NCBI GenBank assembly: GCA_002786065.1 | Contig: NHNY01000016.1 | Location: 248,001-312,000, forward strand | Direction: 5' to 3' | Source: Microcyclospora pomicola | Lineage: Eukaryota > Ascomycota > Dothideomycetes > Capnodiales | Length of the DNA stretch: 64,000 nucleotides | Part shown: positions 33,658-45,900 of the stretch, piece by piece | How positions within the stretch are numbered: the stretch's first letter is position 1 | Layout: every line of letters starts with the position of its first letter | Program-made: the position numbers and the translations under genes | Notes under the pieces: model-generated | What the model was told of the DNA's origin: nothing | The model's database searches: none | The model's input: only the letters and a program-made list of their open reading frames with translations

Positions 33658-35556
33658 GATGGCAGACGCCCACGAGGACGTAGGTTCCTGGACGAAGAAA
33701 GACGCTGATACTACAGGCTACAGTCAGGCTAGTGTCGGGTAGGTTTCTTCTCTTTGGAGAAGGCTCGCAATATGAAGGGCTGCAAGACTGAAACGTCAAA
33801 GTTGCTTGCACATGATGCTAGTCAGACTGGAGCTTTGCAGAAGCAACGAAAAAGAAAGGATCAAAATCACTCATTGCCATATATCTTAAATGAAACAGAG
33901 ATAAGAGCGTCGAGACCGAAGTGAAGCTCGACCTAGCTTACCTTGCAGCCGGCCGATCTGGGTCCTAGAGAGTTATGGTTTGCATGCCAGCCGCACGCCT
34001 CACGCCAGTGCAGGTCAACGTGCTCATGCGATTGGCCATTTCATCGTTGGCGCGTGTGGGCTATAAGCTTATGCGCAAGATCTTCAATCCCAATGCTTGG
34101 TGTGTTAGGGTGTCTCCATCGATAGACGTGCTGCGGTAGAGTAGGGTCTACATGTAGCGGAACAGCACGACACCAGAACATAGGACCGCAGTAGTTCTCA
34201 CATGGCCATCGCGTGGCTCTATCGACCGACGTTTGATCGAGTCTTGCTTCCGCCCAGCATAATCTAGGTTCGGAATTGGTTGGGTGGCGCGCATCTGAAG
34301 GACAGCATCCAGCATGATGCATGCGGGATTTTTGTCATTGGACGATGGCGCGACGAGATGACACTGACACGGAATCCTGCAGCTCAGGCTACGGTTTTGG
34401 TCATGGCGAACTCGCAGGCAGCCCGGAAGGATGGGCGGATCTAGATCTGGGGTGGTAGAATTGTCATTTCGTGCTGTAAGAACAGCTCAGAAGCATTGAT
34501 ATCGGGGTGCTGTCTTTGCTGCCCCACACTGTGAACCGAGGCGCTGCGAGAGAAGGTGTACAGTCACGAGCCACGACTCAAAGTGAATACTGAGGCTGCT
34601 AGAGGAGGAGTTGCGGTCGATTCCTAGGTAAGGATGAGATTGCCCTCAACGATGTGGCGAGGCATTAACAAAGTACTCTGTAGATGTGAAGCTGAAGTCG
34701 ATGTAACGTGCATATGCCATACTGCACAAGAGCTCTTAGTGCCTGGAGTGATCGTCGCCTGATCGCCACACTGCATCCGAGCAATTACAGAAATGAGATT
34801 GATGCCATGCCCCTACCGATGGTATGATTCTTGTTGTCCAGCCTTGAGTGGATCGTGCAAGAGTCGTTTCGATGAACTCACTCTCCGCCGTCTCTCACGT
34901 GCTTCACCAAGAACGAACAGCACGTCACGTGACCATGACTCTTAGCCCAGCATGACTCACGCGGCACGCCGGCCCGCCCCCTCGGCCCCCCAGCATAAAT
35001 ACCTGTCGCATCCTCCATCAAATCCTCCTTCTTTTCTCCTCATCTTGGTGCTCGGGCATTACGCATATCAGTGAGGATTCGTCCGAGATTGCGTTTTTGC
35101 TAGTTGAAAACTATCAACTGACTGCTCCTGTTGGTCTACGGATCGGCAGGGAATTTTTGGAATCAAAACATAACCATCCATCGGATGGCGTTCATCTTCA
35201 TCAGTAGCTTTTCTCGCATTCTTGGTGATGCGGGATGCTGGAGAAGAGTCGGCTTGGTGTGGTGTGGTGTGATGTGGTGTGGGTGGTTGTGATGGTGATG
35301 GAGTGATGGTTTGATGTGATGATTGTGATGGATATCGTGGTGTTTGCTGATGGATTGCTATCGCCTCATTGCTTCATGATCCATGTTCACGTCGCAGCAC
35401 AGATAATGCGGGCAAACCTCATGCGCAACAACATTCACAGCTACGGCACCCTTCACATCAGCACCATCACTGTCAACGTCCAAGCCACGACCACGCTGGC
35501 TGCTCTCGACCACGCGTTCCATCAGCACTAGGACGTCTCGTCAGCACCGCACAAAC
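33658..35556. promoter_or_regulatory. HAK promoter and TATA/CACGTG-bearing promoter of the next gene
   Basis: About 1.9 kb between divergent genes. Close to the right gene lie two CACGTG sites (34896-34901 and 34926-34931, the latter inside GTCACGTGAC) and a TATA-like CATAAATA near 34993, after a run of GC-rich DNA, so a long 5' UTR of up to about 500 bp is likely. From 35257 to 35310 is a TGGTGTGG-rich low-complexity tract. No gene is supported in the spacer. Confidence 0.5.
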
Positions 35557-36651
35557 ATGCTGAACCACGCCCCAGAAGTCGACGACGAACAGCTCACTGA
35601 CGACGGCGGCATCAACATGACCTTTGGCCGTGGGAATGAAGACACAGACAGCATCGTCGACGTTGCCGACCTCCTGGGAGATGTGGACGACGTCGAACTG
35701 CAAGACCTCTACGCAGACTACCCACAACCTCTCGAAGAGCACGCGATTCAAAACGAAACCAAGAACGTCGCCGAACATGAAGACTTTCACGACCTTGCCA
35801 ACGAAGTTGACCAGGATCAGAATGGCGTCCTCGTCACTCACAACACCACCACTTCAGGTGTCCAAGAATCACAACCCATCTCGCCCTCCCTTTCGCCACC
35901 CCTCGAGCCTTTTCCCCTACCACCATCCAGAACCACCCACGAACCCGCACCGGAACCCCTCCAGATCCGCATCCTAACCAACTACGACCCCGTCGCCGCA
36001 CGCTTCTACACTGACGCCCGCATCAAGCACACCGGCCTGCCTCACCTCCTGCACCCACCCCAGCACCAGCACCACCATCCTCCGCGCAACATCCACCACC
36101 TCCATCTGACCATCGCCACTCCCTTCCGCGCCCTCCTGACCGTCACCCTGCAGATCGACGTCTACCCCTGCGCGCACGTGACGCACTGGGCCGTCGACCG
36201 TGACCCATCGCTGCCGCCGCTGCGCTTCTCGCCCGCCTTCCAGCGATGGTGGTACTGCGACGTGCTGCCGGGGTTACATGGGTTTCCTGCTAGGCGGGGA
36301 GACGCGGGTCGTGATGGCGGCGAGACCGGGCATGGGCATGCGTTCGGGCTCAGCTGGCAGGACGTCCACATGCTCGCGAGGCTGTTCAGGTGTTTTCCGG
36401 ATCAGTGGGGGGAGTTCGCCGATGTGCAGGAGGGCGAGCGGCGGGTGACCAAGGAGGAGGAGGAGGAGGAGTTGGCGGGGCCAGCGCGGCGGTGGGGTCG
36501 CGGCGGTCGTTTCAAGATGGGGCGTGGACCGCACATGGCGATGCCGAGGAAAGCGGCGAACGTGTATCATGGCGGGTACATGAATGATGGGGTCATGTTT
36601 CAGGCGTGGAGATGGGGGAAAGGCGTGAGGGGGGAGGATGCTATGCTTTGA
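35557..36651 (+). CDS. Hypothetical acidic, Pro/His-rich protein
   Basis: Open frame of 364 residues with no family I recognise. The first ~90 residues are acidic (DDVELQDLYADYPQPLEEH). A proline-rich stretch follows (SPSLSPPLEPFPLPPSR), then a His-rich one (PPQHQHHHPPRNIHHLHL). A more ordered part appears at about residues 130-300, with YDPVAARFYTDARIKHTGLP, CAHVTHWAVDRDP and RWWYCDVLPGLHGF; Trp, Cys and His are conserved-looking. An EEEEEE run and a Gly/Arg-rich tail (RRWGRGGRFKMGRGPHM) end it. It has its own TATA-like promoter and ends 490 bp before the mutated block, so it is the last apparently healthy gene. Its start is the first ATG of the frame and is unproven. Confidence 0.6.
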   Translation: MLNHAPEVDDEQLTDDGGINMTFGRGNEDTDSIVDVADLLGDVDDVELQDLYADYPQPLEEHAIQNETKNVAEHEDFHDLANEVDQDQNGVLVTHNTTTSGVQESQPISPSLSPPLEPFPLPPSRTTHEPAPEPLQIRILTNYDPVAARFYTDARIKHTGLPHLLHPPQHQHHHPPRNIHHLHLTIATPFRALLTVTLQIDVYPCAHVTHWAVDRDPSLPPLRFSPAFQRWWYCDVLPGLHGFPARRGDAGRDGGETGHGHAFGLSWQDVHMLARLFRCFPDQWGEFADVQEGERRVTKEEEEEELAGPARRWGRGGRFKMGRGPHMAMPRKAANVYHGGYMNDGVMFQAWRWGKGVRGEDAML

Positions 36652-36865
36652 CGACGGAAACGAGGGATGACTTTCATGATGGATGAATGAGTGCTGTATA
36701 ATAAAGCGGAGAAATATGCGAAGAAGAAGGAAAAGAAGAATGAGCATGGGAAGCAGAGAGAGAAGAAAGACAAGGAGGGAGAAAGGGGACGACTACATAT
36801 GGCACAGTGCCAGCTAGTAGTCCAATCGTAAGGTAGCTCACGTATGTCCCCCAGACGGCGGGACT

Positions 36866-36913
36866 CTCTCCCTCTCTCTCTCCGCGCCCATCTCTTTCTC
36901 TCTCTCTCTCTTC
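36866..36913. repeat. (CT)n microsatellite
   Basis: Interrupted CT dinucleotide run. Confidence 0.8.
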
Positions 36914-37083
36914 GCTAGAATAACCATACCTATAGCCGTAAGGTATCTAGGCATGCCTACATGTCTTCCTCCCTGACCGCCGAAACAAAACCAAACCAAC
37001 ATAAAACCAAAGTAAAGTTCGTTTTTTGTAGATGGCGTCCCAATCGGCATGAGTACCTAGAGTACTATCTGTATCGACATGGA

Positions 37084-37108
37084 CAGGGAAGGGAAGGGAA
37101 GGGAAATT
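37084..37108. repeat. (GGGAA)n microsatellite
   Basis: About four GGGAA units just before the RIP boundary. Confidence 0.75.
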
Positions 37109-37140
37109 GGAGAGACTTCTCGCGAGAAGGGAAGGTAAAT

Positions 37141-38260
37141 AACGTCCGTCCCTACGTAGTAGGACACCCTGCGTAATAGGACGCAAACGTGGATTTTGTA
37201 AGCTATCTCGCCACCCTCGCATTTCCTAGTCTTTCCCTTAGTGAACACTTTGATCATCGACCTATTACACACTGTTTCCAGCTATTTTCATGTCGAGAGG
37301 TACTCCTAATATATAGAGATCTGCGATCGAAGTATATAACTAGATTTGCGCAAAATCTTCGTATAATACTATAGCTTATTAGGAGGCTAATAGGTAGTTA
37401 AAACATATATATAAACATAGCCTACCTCTTACGCTAGTAGCCTAGTCGAACTTATGTATAGCGTAAGTATTGCTAGTACTATTATAAGGATAGAAAAGTA
37501 ATTACTTAGTAAGGGTAAGCTACGAAGCTCGGATACTTCGGATACTAATAAGCTTACCTATCGCTAACCTTAGGCAGAAAGCTGATCTTATTTATAGTGA
37601 TTATAGTACATAAAGGCAGACAAATAACTATATTACCTAACAAACGCTATATTACGTATAACGTACATGCTATTACGTAGATTACTTAGATAGTAGATAC
37701 TATACTTATGTCTTAATGTTGTAATGTTAAGTTAGTATAGTAACTTCCTATATACATTACTATAGTAGCTTTCTAAGCCTATACTACTACTTGTTCGACT
37801 TCTATATACTCTCTTTTTTGTCTAAACATAGCGATCGTAAGATAGTTAGGATCTGTTACTTCTATACATTCGTCCTTGCTGCATCTTACTATATGTTTAA
37901 GCTGTCTATACTGCCTGCTAATCCTTCTAATTCGTAGCGCATCTCTTTAAGAGCGCCTATAGTAGAGACTGTATAAGGATGCTCCTTGCCTAGTCTCTTA
38001 ATCCTGCCTTTAACAGCCTGATGCTGCAGCTGCTCCGCCTCCTTCTATCGTCCTTAATTGCAGTACGTTAAGGCGAGGTTGGCTATACTAGTTAGCGTTA
38101 AGGGATGATCGACACCTAGCGTCGCCTACATTATCTCTATTACTTTCACCTCTAGCTGTTCCGCCTCCTTCTACTGCTCTTAATTGTAGTATGTCACGGC
38201 GAAGTTAGACATACTAAGTAGCGAGGTGATCGGGACCTAGCGTCGTCTAGCACATCTCTA
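37141..38260 (-). repeat. Terminal-repeat copy A with two TPR-unit remnants
   Basis: First of three copies of a sequence that starts AACGTCCGTCCCTACGTA. About 850 bp further in, two degraded 126-bp TPR units (minus strand) are seen at about 38005-38255. The match to copies B and C ends near 38260. RIP has changed it heavily. It abuts normal DNA at its left end, so the terminus is a true edge. Confidence 0.75.
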
Positions 38261-38850
38261 TCGGCGATAGAAGAGCAGGTGAGCTTGTAACTCTGTAGAT
38301 GCTCCGACATAGCACGACGATTGGTTTTGCACAGCATGCTAGTAAGGGCGCGAATGCTGCTAGTGTATTATCCTCTCGTGCTATGCTCTTCTATAATCGA
38401 GATAGTATATAACGCTATAATCTACACACCTACGTAAAAGCACTTTACGCTCTATCTCTCCTTAGTTGTCGGCCTGGACTATTAAGATCTCAAGGTTTTT
38501 GCGTGGATCGGGTCACTGCTGTAGAGATAGAGCGTTAAAAGCAGATGCATCGTGTTAGTTGCAATTTTACTTGTATATACATAAGTTGCGTGTCCAATGC
38601 TCTTACTACAACATGTTGAGCAGCTTCTGCTTATTCGTGGGCCTGTATACTAGCGTCGTGCTCTCTTTCGTTTAGCTAACACGAATCGCGAGAACTTTAT
38701 TAAGGCGCAATGTATTAATTGGCCTTTTTAATCTAGCGATAGGTACGTTGCCTGCTACGGCGGTCCGTAAATATTCCGCATCTCCTGCTGCCATTTGTAG
38801 AGAGCCGGATTACTAGGCCGAGTACCTTCGCGCACTTAATAGGATATCAT
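38261..38850. other. Mutated spacer with an inverted repeat
   Basis: No gene recognised. It carries a 12-bp perfect inverted repeat, CGCTCTATCTCT at 38448-38459 and AGAGATAGAGCG at 38523-38534, extended imperfectly outward to about 38440 and 38542. Confidence 0.5.
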
Positions 38851-40160
38851 ACGTTATACTTTAGCACTAGCACGATTAAGTACGCTGCTGCTTAGGCTAG
38901 GTGAAGCATCGTACTTAGTCTCTTTAGGCTCGTTGAACAAAATCAAGTCGTTCTCGAAGACATGCTCAAAATATAGTCGCTCCATTTTCGGATCTTTCTC
39001 TGTACAAGCTTTAAAGACAGTGTGGAAGGATCCGGTCATCAGCCTAACATTCTTAAGTGTCAAGGTACGCAATAGGCGTCCTTCGACAAGAGCAAGCAGA
39101 TCCGGGCCTCTCATAACAAACCCACGAAGTGTCAACCTCTCTAGACGAGGTAGCGTACGTGCTTCTATAACACGCTGCAGAAACTAGTGTCGATAGCAGT
39201 TTACTCCACGAGAGATCTTCAGACGATAATAGTACAGGTCGACGTCTTTCGCAGCTAGGGATCTCCAGAAAAGCTCTACAAGACCAGTAAAGTTCTGTTC
39301 GTTTACTGCGTCGGCTTGCAACTCCCTCTAGGGTCGCTCGTCTTCGGCCGCTTCCTAGTCGATCTCGTCGGCAGAATCGCCAGTGATTCCCGTGTCTGTG
39401 TTAGTGGATTCGATTATCCTGTCCGAAAAGCTCACTGCCAATGACTTCAATTTCGAGAATGAGGATGTATTAGGAACTAATCCGGGTATTACCATCTCGT
39501 TGTAAGCAATACTACAACGATTTAAGTGCTAGAAGCAAGACAATGTTGCTACTAGCATTTAAGTCATTATCAATGCACGGATTGTTGTATAGAAGGTAGC
39601 GGCAGCCGACTGCCAGATCATCTTCTAGTTACTTCGTGTACAATTCGGCATCGGCTGTACTAGGTCTGTGCGATATACCTCTACCGATAGATAAATATCG
39701 AAGTGCCTTGTGCTTAAGCCGCTCGTGGCTAGGTAAGTGAAAGCTTCGCTAAGCAAATTCACATCGTTACTAGATCGATGTAGAATCTCGAAGTCCTGTC
39801 GCCGCTACGTCAAAGTATTAAGATCGCGCTACGCTTAGACACGGGCATGCTCGTGTATCTTTGCAGCACCTTTCGCCTTCGCAGCCAAACGTTTTGTGTT
39901 GTTAACGACTCCAACGAGGGTTAAGTTCTGCAGCAGAATACTAGGCATTCCGAGTTTGACCGCAGCCACAAATTTTCGTAGAGAAGTTCTTATGATCAGC
40001 ACTTTTTTGGTACGAAAGAAGGACCTAAAATGACCTTGCGCGGCTTTAACTGCGAGGAGTGGAGTGGTAAGCCGGAGACTGCAGATATTATTTATCTCTA
40101 ACAGCTTCACGATCTCCTCGATGATCTCATTTAGGCATCTAGCTAAGCAAGGCGGCATTG
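38850..40160 (-). pseudogene. F-box-like protein relic
   Basis: Minus-strand remains of a fungal F-box-like gene. The start is readable as MPPCLARCLNEIIEEIVKLLE then NNICSLRLTTPLLAVKAAQGHF (40158 downward), matching the LPxEIxxxIxxxL...LRLT pattern of F-box N-termini. Further down, GLVELFWRSLAAKDVDLYYYRLKIS (about 39290-39210) and LPRLERLTLRGFVMRGPDLLALVEG (about 39155-39080) are legible and resemble leucine-rich-type C-terminal parts of such proteins. Stops interrupt the frame between them. Damage is lighter than in the NLR relics, and 323- and 281-bp frames remain open. No function can be expected as it stands. Confidence 0.6.
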
Positions 40161-41415
40161 TGGAGTGTTGGTAGGTAAGAACTGAATAGATGTAGGAGAA
40201 CTAAGAGGTTCGCGGCAGTTTCCTTGTTCTTATACGTTAGATCCAGCGTCAGTTTATGAGTTAGTCAGGACTGCCCCGCTATCAGGCTCTACATATGTTA
40301 GGATAGGCTTTGGCGCGACATAATTGGATTGGAACAGTCCACCTTTACTCCCTCCTACGACGAGTACTATATGTTCGGCTCGGTGAGTGCCGCTTTACGT
40401 ACTAGGCTGTTTAGGTAGTTCTGCTTAGAAGACTTTACAAGGAAGATGAATAGCAGAGACTGTACTACTTAGAAGAGTAGATAGCAACGAGCTTCTATGC
40501 ACACGACTTCCTACGCTGCAGCCTTTAGAAGAATTTAATGTACAAGCAGTACACAACACTAGCAACGTCTTTAGGAGTAGTAGGTCGTAGACATACGCAG
40601 CATTAACAGTGTACGATTCTAAGCGAGCAACGACTTAAGTAAGTCTTTATAGGCAATCTAGTAATAAGAATGTGTGTAGAGATCTACATTGACCTGATTT
40701 ATATGCTCCTAATTCATTGTTATGACTTGTCCCTCTAGGTCCTAGCATAGTCTAACTATCTATATCTTTCAGCTAAGCTTAGACAGGAATCTGACTAAGC
40801 TGCTTTCCTCTAATCTTATATGTCTCGTACTAGATACGCTAATCCGCGTTCCCCTTATTGTCTGCGTTCGTGTTGTACTTAAATAGCGCGACACCCTAAT
40901 ATGCATTTTCGTAATTCTTCGGTCTGTTAGGTTTATTAGGGTTCGTTACTATAGGGACGTATATATAGTTATATAGGGATTAAATAGTAATACTAGGTAC
41001 TAACTAATCTAGGAGTTCGGTACTAAATTATTGTTATAGTTAGCAAGATAGAACGAAAAGATTTACTCCTCTAGTGCTACTTAAACACTATTACTATAGT
41101 AAGCAAGCTACTTATAGGGTATTATACTTGTTAGAATATGCTTACGAGGTTTTATCGTTAAGAGTAGCGCGATTACGTAGTGTCATAATAAAGGCTTACG
41201 TTTTATCGTTAGCGTTCGTAAAGAGGGCCAGGTTTAAGGTATCGCCTACAGCGTATGTAGAGCCTTGTCTGTTTTTAATAAGGTATAGTATTACTTAAAA
41301 GCCTTGTTAAGGTCGTTCATACTGTACTAGCTAATAGTTAATGTCTTCGTAGAAATAACACTAAGAAATGTAGTCTATAAGATTAGGTCTAAAAATAAGA
41401 ACAAAATAGTTCTAG
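40161..41415. other. RIP-affected spacer
   Basis: About 1.25 kb with TA-rich, CA/TG-poor composition and no recognisable protein. A 74-codon frame at 41074-41298 has no motif. Confidence 0.5.
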
Positions 41416-42560
41416 AACGTCCGTCCCTACGTAGTAGGACACCCTACGTAATAGAACGCAAACGTGCATTCTATAAGCTATCTCGCTACCCTCGTATTTC
41501 CTAGTCTTTCCCTTAGTAAACACTTTAATCATTAACCTATCGTGTACTGTTTCTAACTATTTTCATGTCGAGAGGTGCCTGTAATATCTAGAGATCTGCT
41601 ATCGAAGTGTGTAACTAGATTTGCGTAGAATCTTCATATTATACTATAGCTCGTTAGGAGGCTAATAGGTAGTTAAAACACATATATAAACATAGCCTAC
41701 CTCTTACGCTAGCAGCCTGCTCGAACTTACGTATAGCGTAAGTATTGCTAGTACTGTTATAGGGATGAAAAAGTGATCGATTAGTAAGGGTAATCTACGA
41801 AGCTCGGATACTTCGGATACTAATAAGCTTACTAGTCGCCGACCTCGGGCAGAAAGCTAATCTTATTTACGGTAATTATAGTATATAAAGGCAGACGAAT
41901 AACTATATTACCTAACAAACGCTATATTACGTGCAACGTATATGCTATTACGTAGATTACTTAGACAACAGATACTATACTCGCGTCTTAATGTTGTAAG
42001 CTAGTATAGTAACCCTCTACATATATCGCTATAGTAGCTTTCTAAGCCTATGCTACTACTTATTCGACTTCTGTATACTCTCTTTTTCGTTAGAACATAT
42101 CGATCGTAAGATAGTCGGGATCTCTTACTTGTATATATTCGTCCTCGCTGTATCTTGCCGTATATTTAAGCTGTCTATACCGCCTACTAACCCTTCTGCT
42201 TCGTGCTATATCTCTTTAAGAGCGCCTATAGTAGAGATCGTACTAGTATACTCCTTATCTAGTCTCTTAATCCTACCTTTAACAGCCTAATACTGTAGCT
42301 ACTCTACCTCCTTCTACTGTCCTTAATTTATATATGTCGCGGCGAGGTTAGCTATACTAGTTAGCGTGTCGGGATAATCGGCACTTAGCCTCGCCTGCCT
42401 TATCTCTATTACTTTTACCTCTAGCTGCTCCGCCTCCTTCTACCGTCCTTAATTATAGTACGTCGCGGCGAGGTTGGCTATACTAGTTAGCGTATCGGGA
42501 TAATCGGTACCTAGCCTCGCCTACCTTATCTCTATTACCTTTAGCTATAGCTGCTCCGCT
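41416..42560 (-). repeat. Terminal-repeat copy B with TPR-unit remnants
   Basis: Second copy of the AACGTCCGTCCC repeat. It matches copy A from its first base over about 1.1 kb and contains about two to three degraded TPR units at its right end (about 42300-42550, minus strand). Confidence 0.75.
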
Positions 42561-45500
42561 TCTATATTAAGGCCGGCTACTTAAGGACTTTAATCTCGCG
42601 GGAGATCTAGCCCTAACCGGCACCTTTATCGATGCTGACTTTTCTAACTACTAATTCTAAGTAACTAAGGAAGGCCTTTACTACTCTAATTAGCGTTCGA
42701 GCTCCGTAGCCGTGTAAAGCTTAATTATAACGAAGTCGATAAAGCTAGAGACAAAGCCCGTTACACACCCTAGCGAATGTGCTTTGCTCTAGAATCTCCT
42801 TAAGGCTAGTATTATTAAGGCCTTAGCTAGAAGCCGACGATCCTAGCATTTCCTATACGCTAGCTGTAGAAGGCCTACTAGCGTAGCGCTTCTAGCATGC
42901 TGCTAGTAAAGCTCCCTTTAGCTTCTCTATACCCCTCCTGCTCTAGTCTAGCATAGTTATATCTAGGGAGCTTAGGTCTACTTAGTATTCTTACCTAAAC
43001 TTTTGTAATTAATACTAAGCGTAAGACTGTTATCTGTTATAATAAGAGGTAGGCTAGTCGACTAATCCTATAAACTAGGGGATTATCAATCCTAGAGTAA
43101 CAGTAGTAGTTATATATCCTAGCATAGTAAATGTAGTCTATATGTCTATTAAGTCGATAAGAGTTAGCTATAGTAGTACAAACAACAATTCTGCTAGATT
43201 TAGAAGAACAAGCTAGACTATTATCCTACATAAACTCTATCCCTAGACTACGTAAATCCCCTAAGCCTCGTCGTATAGATCCTAGCTTAGCGTTTATCGT
43301 ATCTTATATTTAGGAACTATACGTAGAGTACGTATCGACGTATTCGTTTAACTAGGATCCGCTATCCCCTAGAGCACGTATTCGCTAGCTATTTTGCAGT
43401 ATATCTTATCGTCGTAACTCGGTTTCTTTTCGTAGTAGTAAGTATAGGCGTATAAAGGATCGTAAGTTGTGCACTATTAATCGCGTAGCAGGAGCTGCTC
43501 GCGTATACAGTAAACATAATGTAGCATCGGATGTTCGTAGAAGAACTATACATCTATTAGTAACTATAGAACGTAAAGAGTACAACTTACAATAAACTTA
43601 CTTACCTAGATAAACTCGACGCCCTTACAGCACCTAAAGGAGAATAACTTCCCCTGCTATCCCTAGAGACGGTTATATTTAGATTTTAGATTCTTAAAAA
43701 AGGCTTAATTGTCTATTGTGTCGATATTTATTTCTACCCTCCTAGTATTCCGCATTTCTTACTAGTAGCTATTAACGTACTAGTATATACGACCTTAGAG
43801 CGGTGTTTGTACTACTTACGTAGCAGTATTAGTAGAAGTAGGATTCGTTACTGCGACGTTATATAACTTATTAGTAGACATATAAGGCCGTAACTACGAA
43901 CTTACCGGACTTATGCCTAGTCGTTAATTCTTCGCTAATCCTAAGTGTTAGAACTAACTAGAAACATTATTAGCGGACTATTAGACAAGGTGTGCTACTA
44001 ACCGCTACTAAGTCTTCGACAGATTCGTGTAGGATGCTTTATACCTTTACGCCGTAGATATCGAGACATCTACAGACATTTCTTTTCTATAGTACTACAA
44101 CTTCTTAGTATATAAACCTCGAACACTTAAACAACGGACGACCTACGATCTAAGATAGTCGCGCGTTATTTGTAGCACAAGATCTGCGTCTATCTACAAA
44201 AGGCTACTATTAGATTTTTAAGTATAGGGCTCCTTCTATTACCTACTTAAAACGGTCCGAGAGTGTAAGTCGCGGAAGAGACTCTCTTTACAAGAAGCAA
44301 ATAACTTAATCTCTATCCTATAATTAACAGCAGCTAGACTAAGTAGTATGCTATAATTAGTACTTATATATCGTAGCCTTCCGCTCGCTCGACTTACTAG
44401 TTCTAAAGCCTCTACGATGTCGCTAATCAGAGATCTCCTTAGCATCTATCCGAATATGCCCTAAATAATAGTAGAAATTTTAGCAGCCCTTAGGTCTAGT
44501 CTAGACAGTCGCTTAAGCTATCTCGTTACATTCGGCAGTGTCCTAGATCTAGGTACTTTAGGACCGCCCTATATAATAAAATCTTAGAGTAGTTCTACTT
44601 TTAAAGCTCTACATTGCCGAACGCCCAAAGTTCCTAGCAAGATAAAAGAGAGCAGTTCTAGAAAGACTGCACTAAGCTACTAGACCTGTTTATAAGGAAG
44701 ATTTGTGATAGGGTATATTATCTGATCCGTAGACATAAAGGCCCTACGAAAAAGTCTCGGGTTATTACGCGGAGTGACATCGTTAGTAACAGAAACCCTT
44801 TAGCTTATTACAAACCTTATAAATAGGGCTAAGAGCCGAGCGTAGTAAAGGAGAGAGATTCTAGCTCTATCTATGACAAGATTGTCGCTACGCGTGTGAT
44901 AGTAAACGGCGGCATTTACTAGTGTCTCAAATTGTAGCTAGAGTGCCGCCTTATTACATAGTATAGCATAACGAACATTTACACTACGGAACAAGTTATC
45001 TAGATTGTAGATAAGCGCAAAACTATTACTATCGTTATTATTAAATAGAATCGCCGGTAACATCTCGTAAGAGTATAAAGTTAGTAGATTCTAGGCTATG
45101 TCGTCTTTGTCCTTAGTCCTGATTGCTGTGTCGGGCACTGCTAGAGTTAGAATTAATACTCTTCGATTATCTAGGTACGGATTAATAATTATTGCTATCC
45201 TATGCTTATGTAAGATAAGGGACGAGCTCCCTACAACAAAAGATTTAGCTTGTTCTAGCCTGTCGTAAGATTGCTCGCGAACTTCCTCGTTACTATTATT
45301 ACTGTCGCTCTCTAAATCTATAATTTCATCTACATCAATCTTAGGCTACTCTACACCTAACAACCCTCCTAGTTTAGAGCGCTAAGTTCTTAAAACATAC
45401 TCGATCTACTAGATCGTATTAGTGCTTAGCTCTTCCGACTATGCCTCGTTTAATACTTTAGCTATACTCGTAGGAGCCTAAAAGAGTTTCAGTCTGTTAT

Positions 45501-45900
45501 AAATACCTAATAACACCCGCTGTTGCTGTCTCTTACCTCTGAAGAGGATGTTGATATAACGCTTAAGGAACGTAGGACTCTTAACTTACAGATCATTAAA
45601 TAGTAATTTTAACTACTTTATTATCATCCGTAGGAAGCGCGTCTAATTACTGCCCGCGAGCTGTATATAGAGTGAAATTAAATTTAGATTAGAGGTTAGG
45701 ATATCGTCTATTATTAACGACGCTCCTTAATTATAATTAGAGAGAGATGTTATGCTCGAAGCGCTAACTACTATGTTCGTACCTTCGGATATAGATTCCG
45801 GAATTAATACCTAGTTATCGTAAAAAAATGAATAGCTCTGTTCCCTCTAGATGTCGCGTATCTGTGCTAGCGTAGACACGCTATCTAGCGTTTTAGGATA
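42561..45900 (-). other. Unidentified mutated coding-like block
   Basis: On the minus strand this stretch reads as degraded protein-like sequence with few stops over long runs, best from about 45480 to 44750 (for example SFALIYNLDNLFRSVNVRYAI, then FETLVNAAVYYHTRSDNL and RISLLYYARLLALFIRF) and again near 43600-43250 (YAYTYYYEKKPSYDD). A 68-codon frame is open at 44239-44445. I do not recognise a family. It may be one gene or several. Confidence 0.35.

Larger units (their letters stand above)
36652..37140. other. Low-complexity border next to the mutated block
   Basis: No gene. Contains an AAG/GAA-rich run (36717-36790), a (CT)n tract (36866-36913) and a GGGAA tract (37084-37108). Composition is normal up to about 37140 and changes sharply after it. 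Confidence 0.6.

Noticed and set aside
42561-43030. Possible retroelement remnant
   Set aside because: A few residues recalled an RNase H-like end, but no ordered landmarks were found, so no family is claimed.
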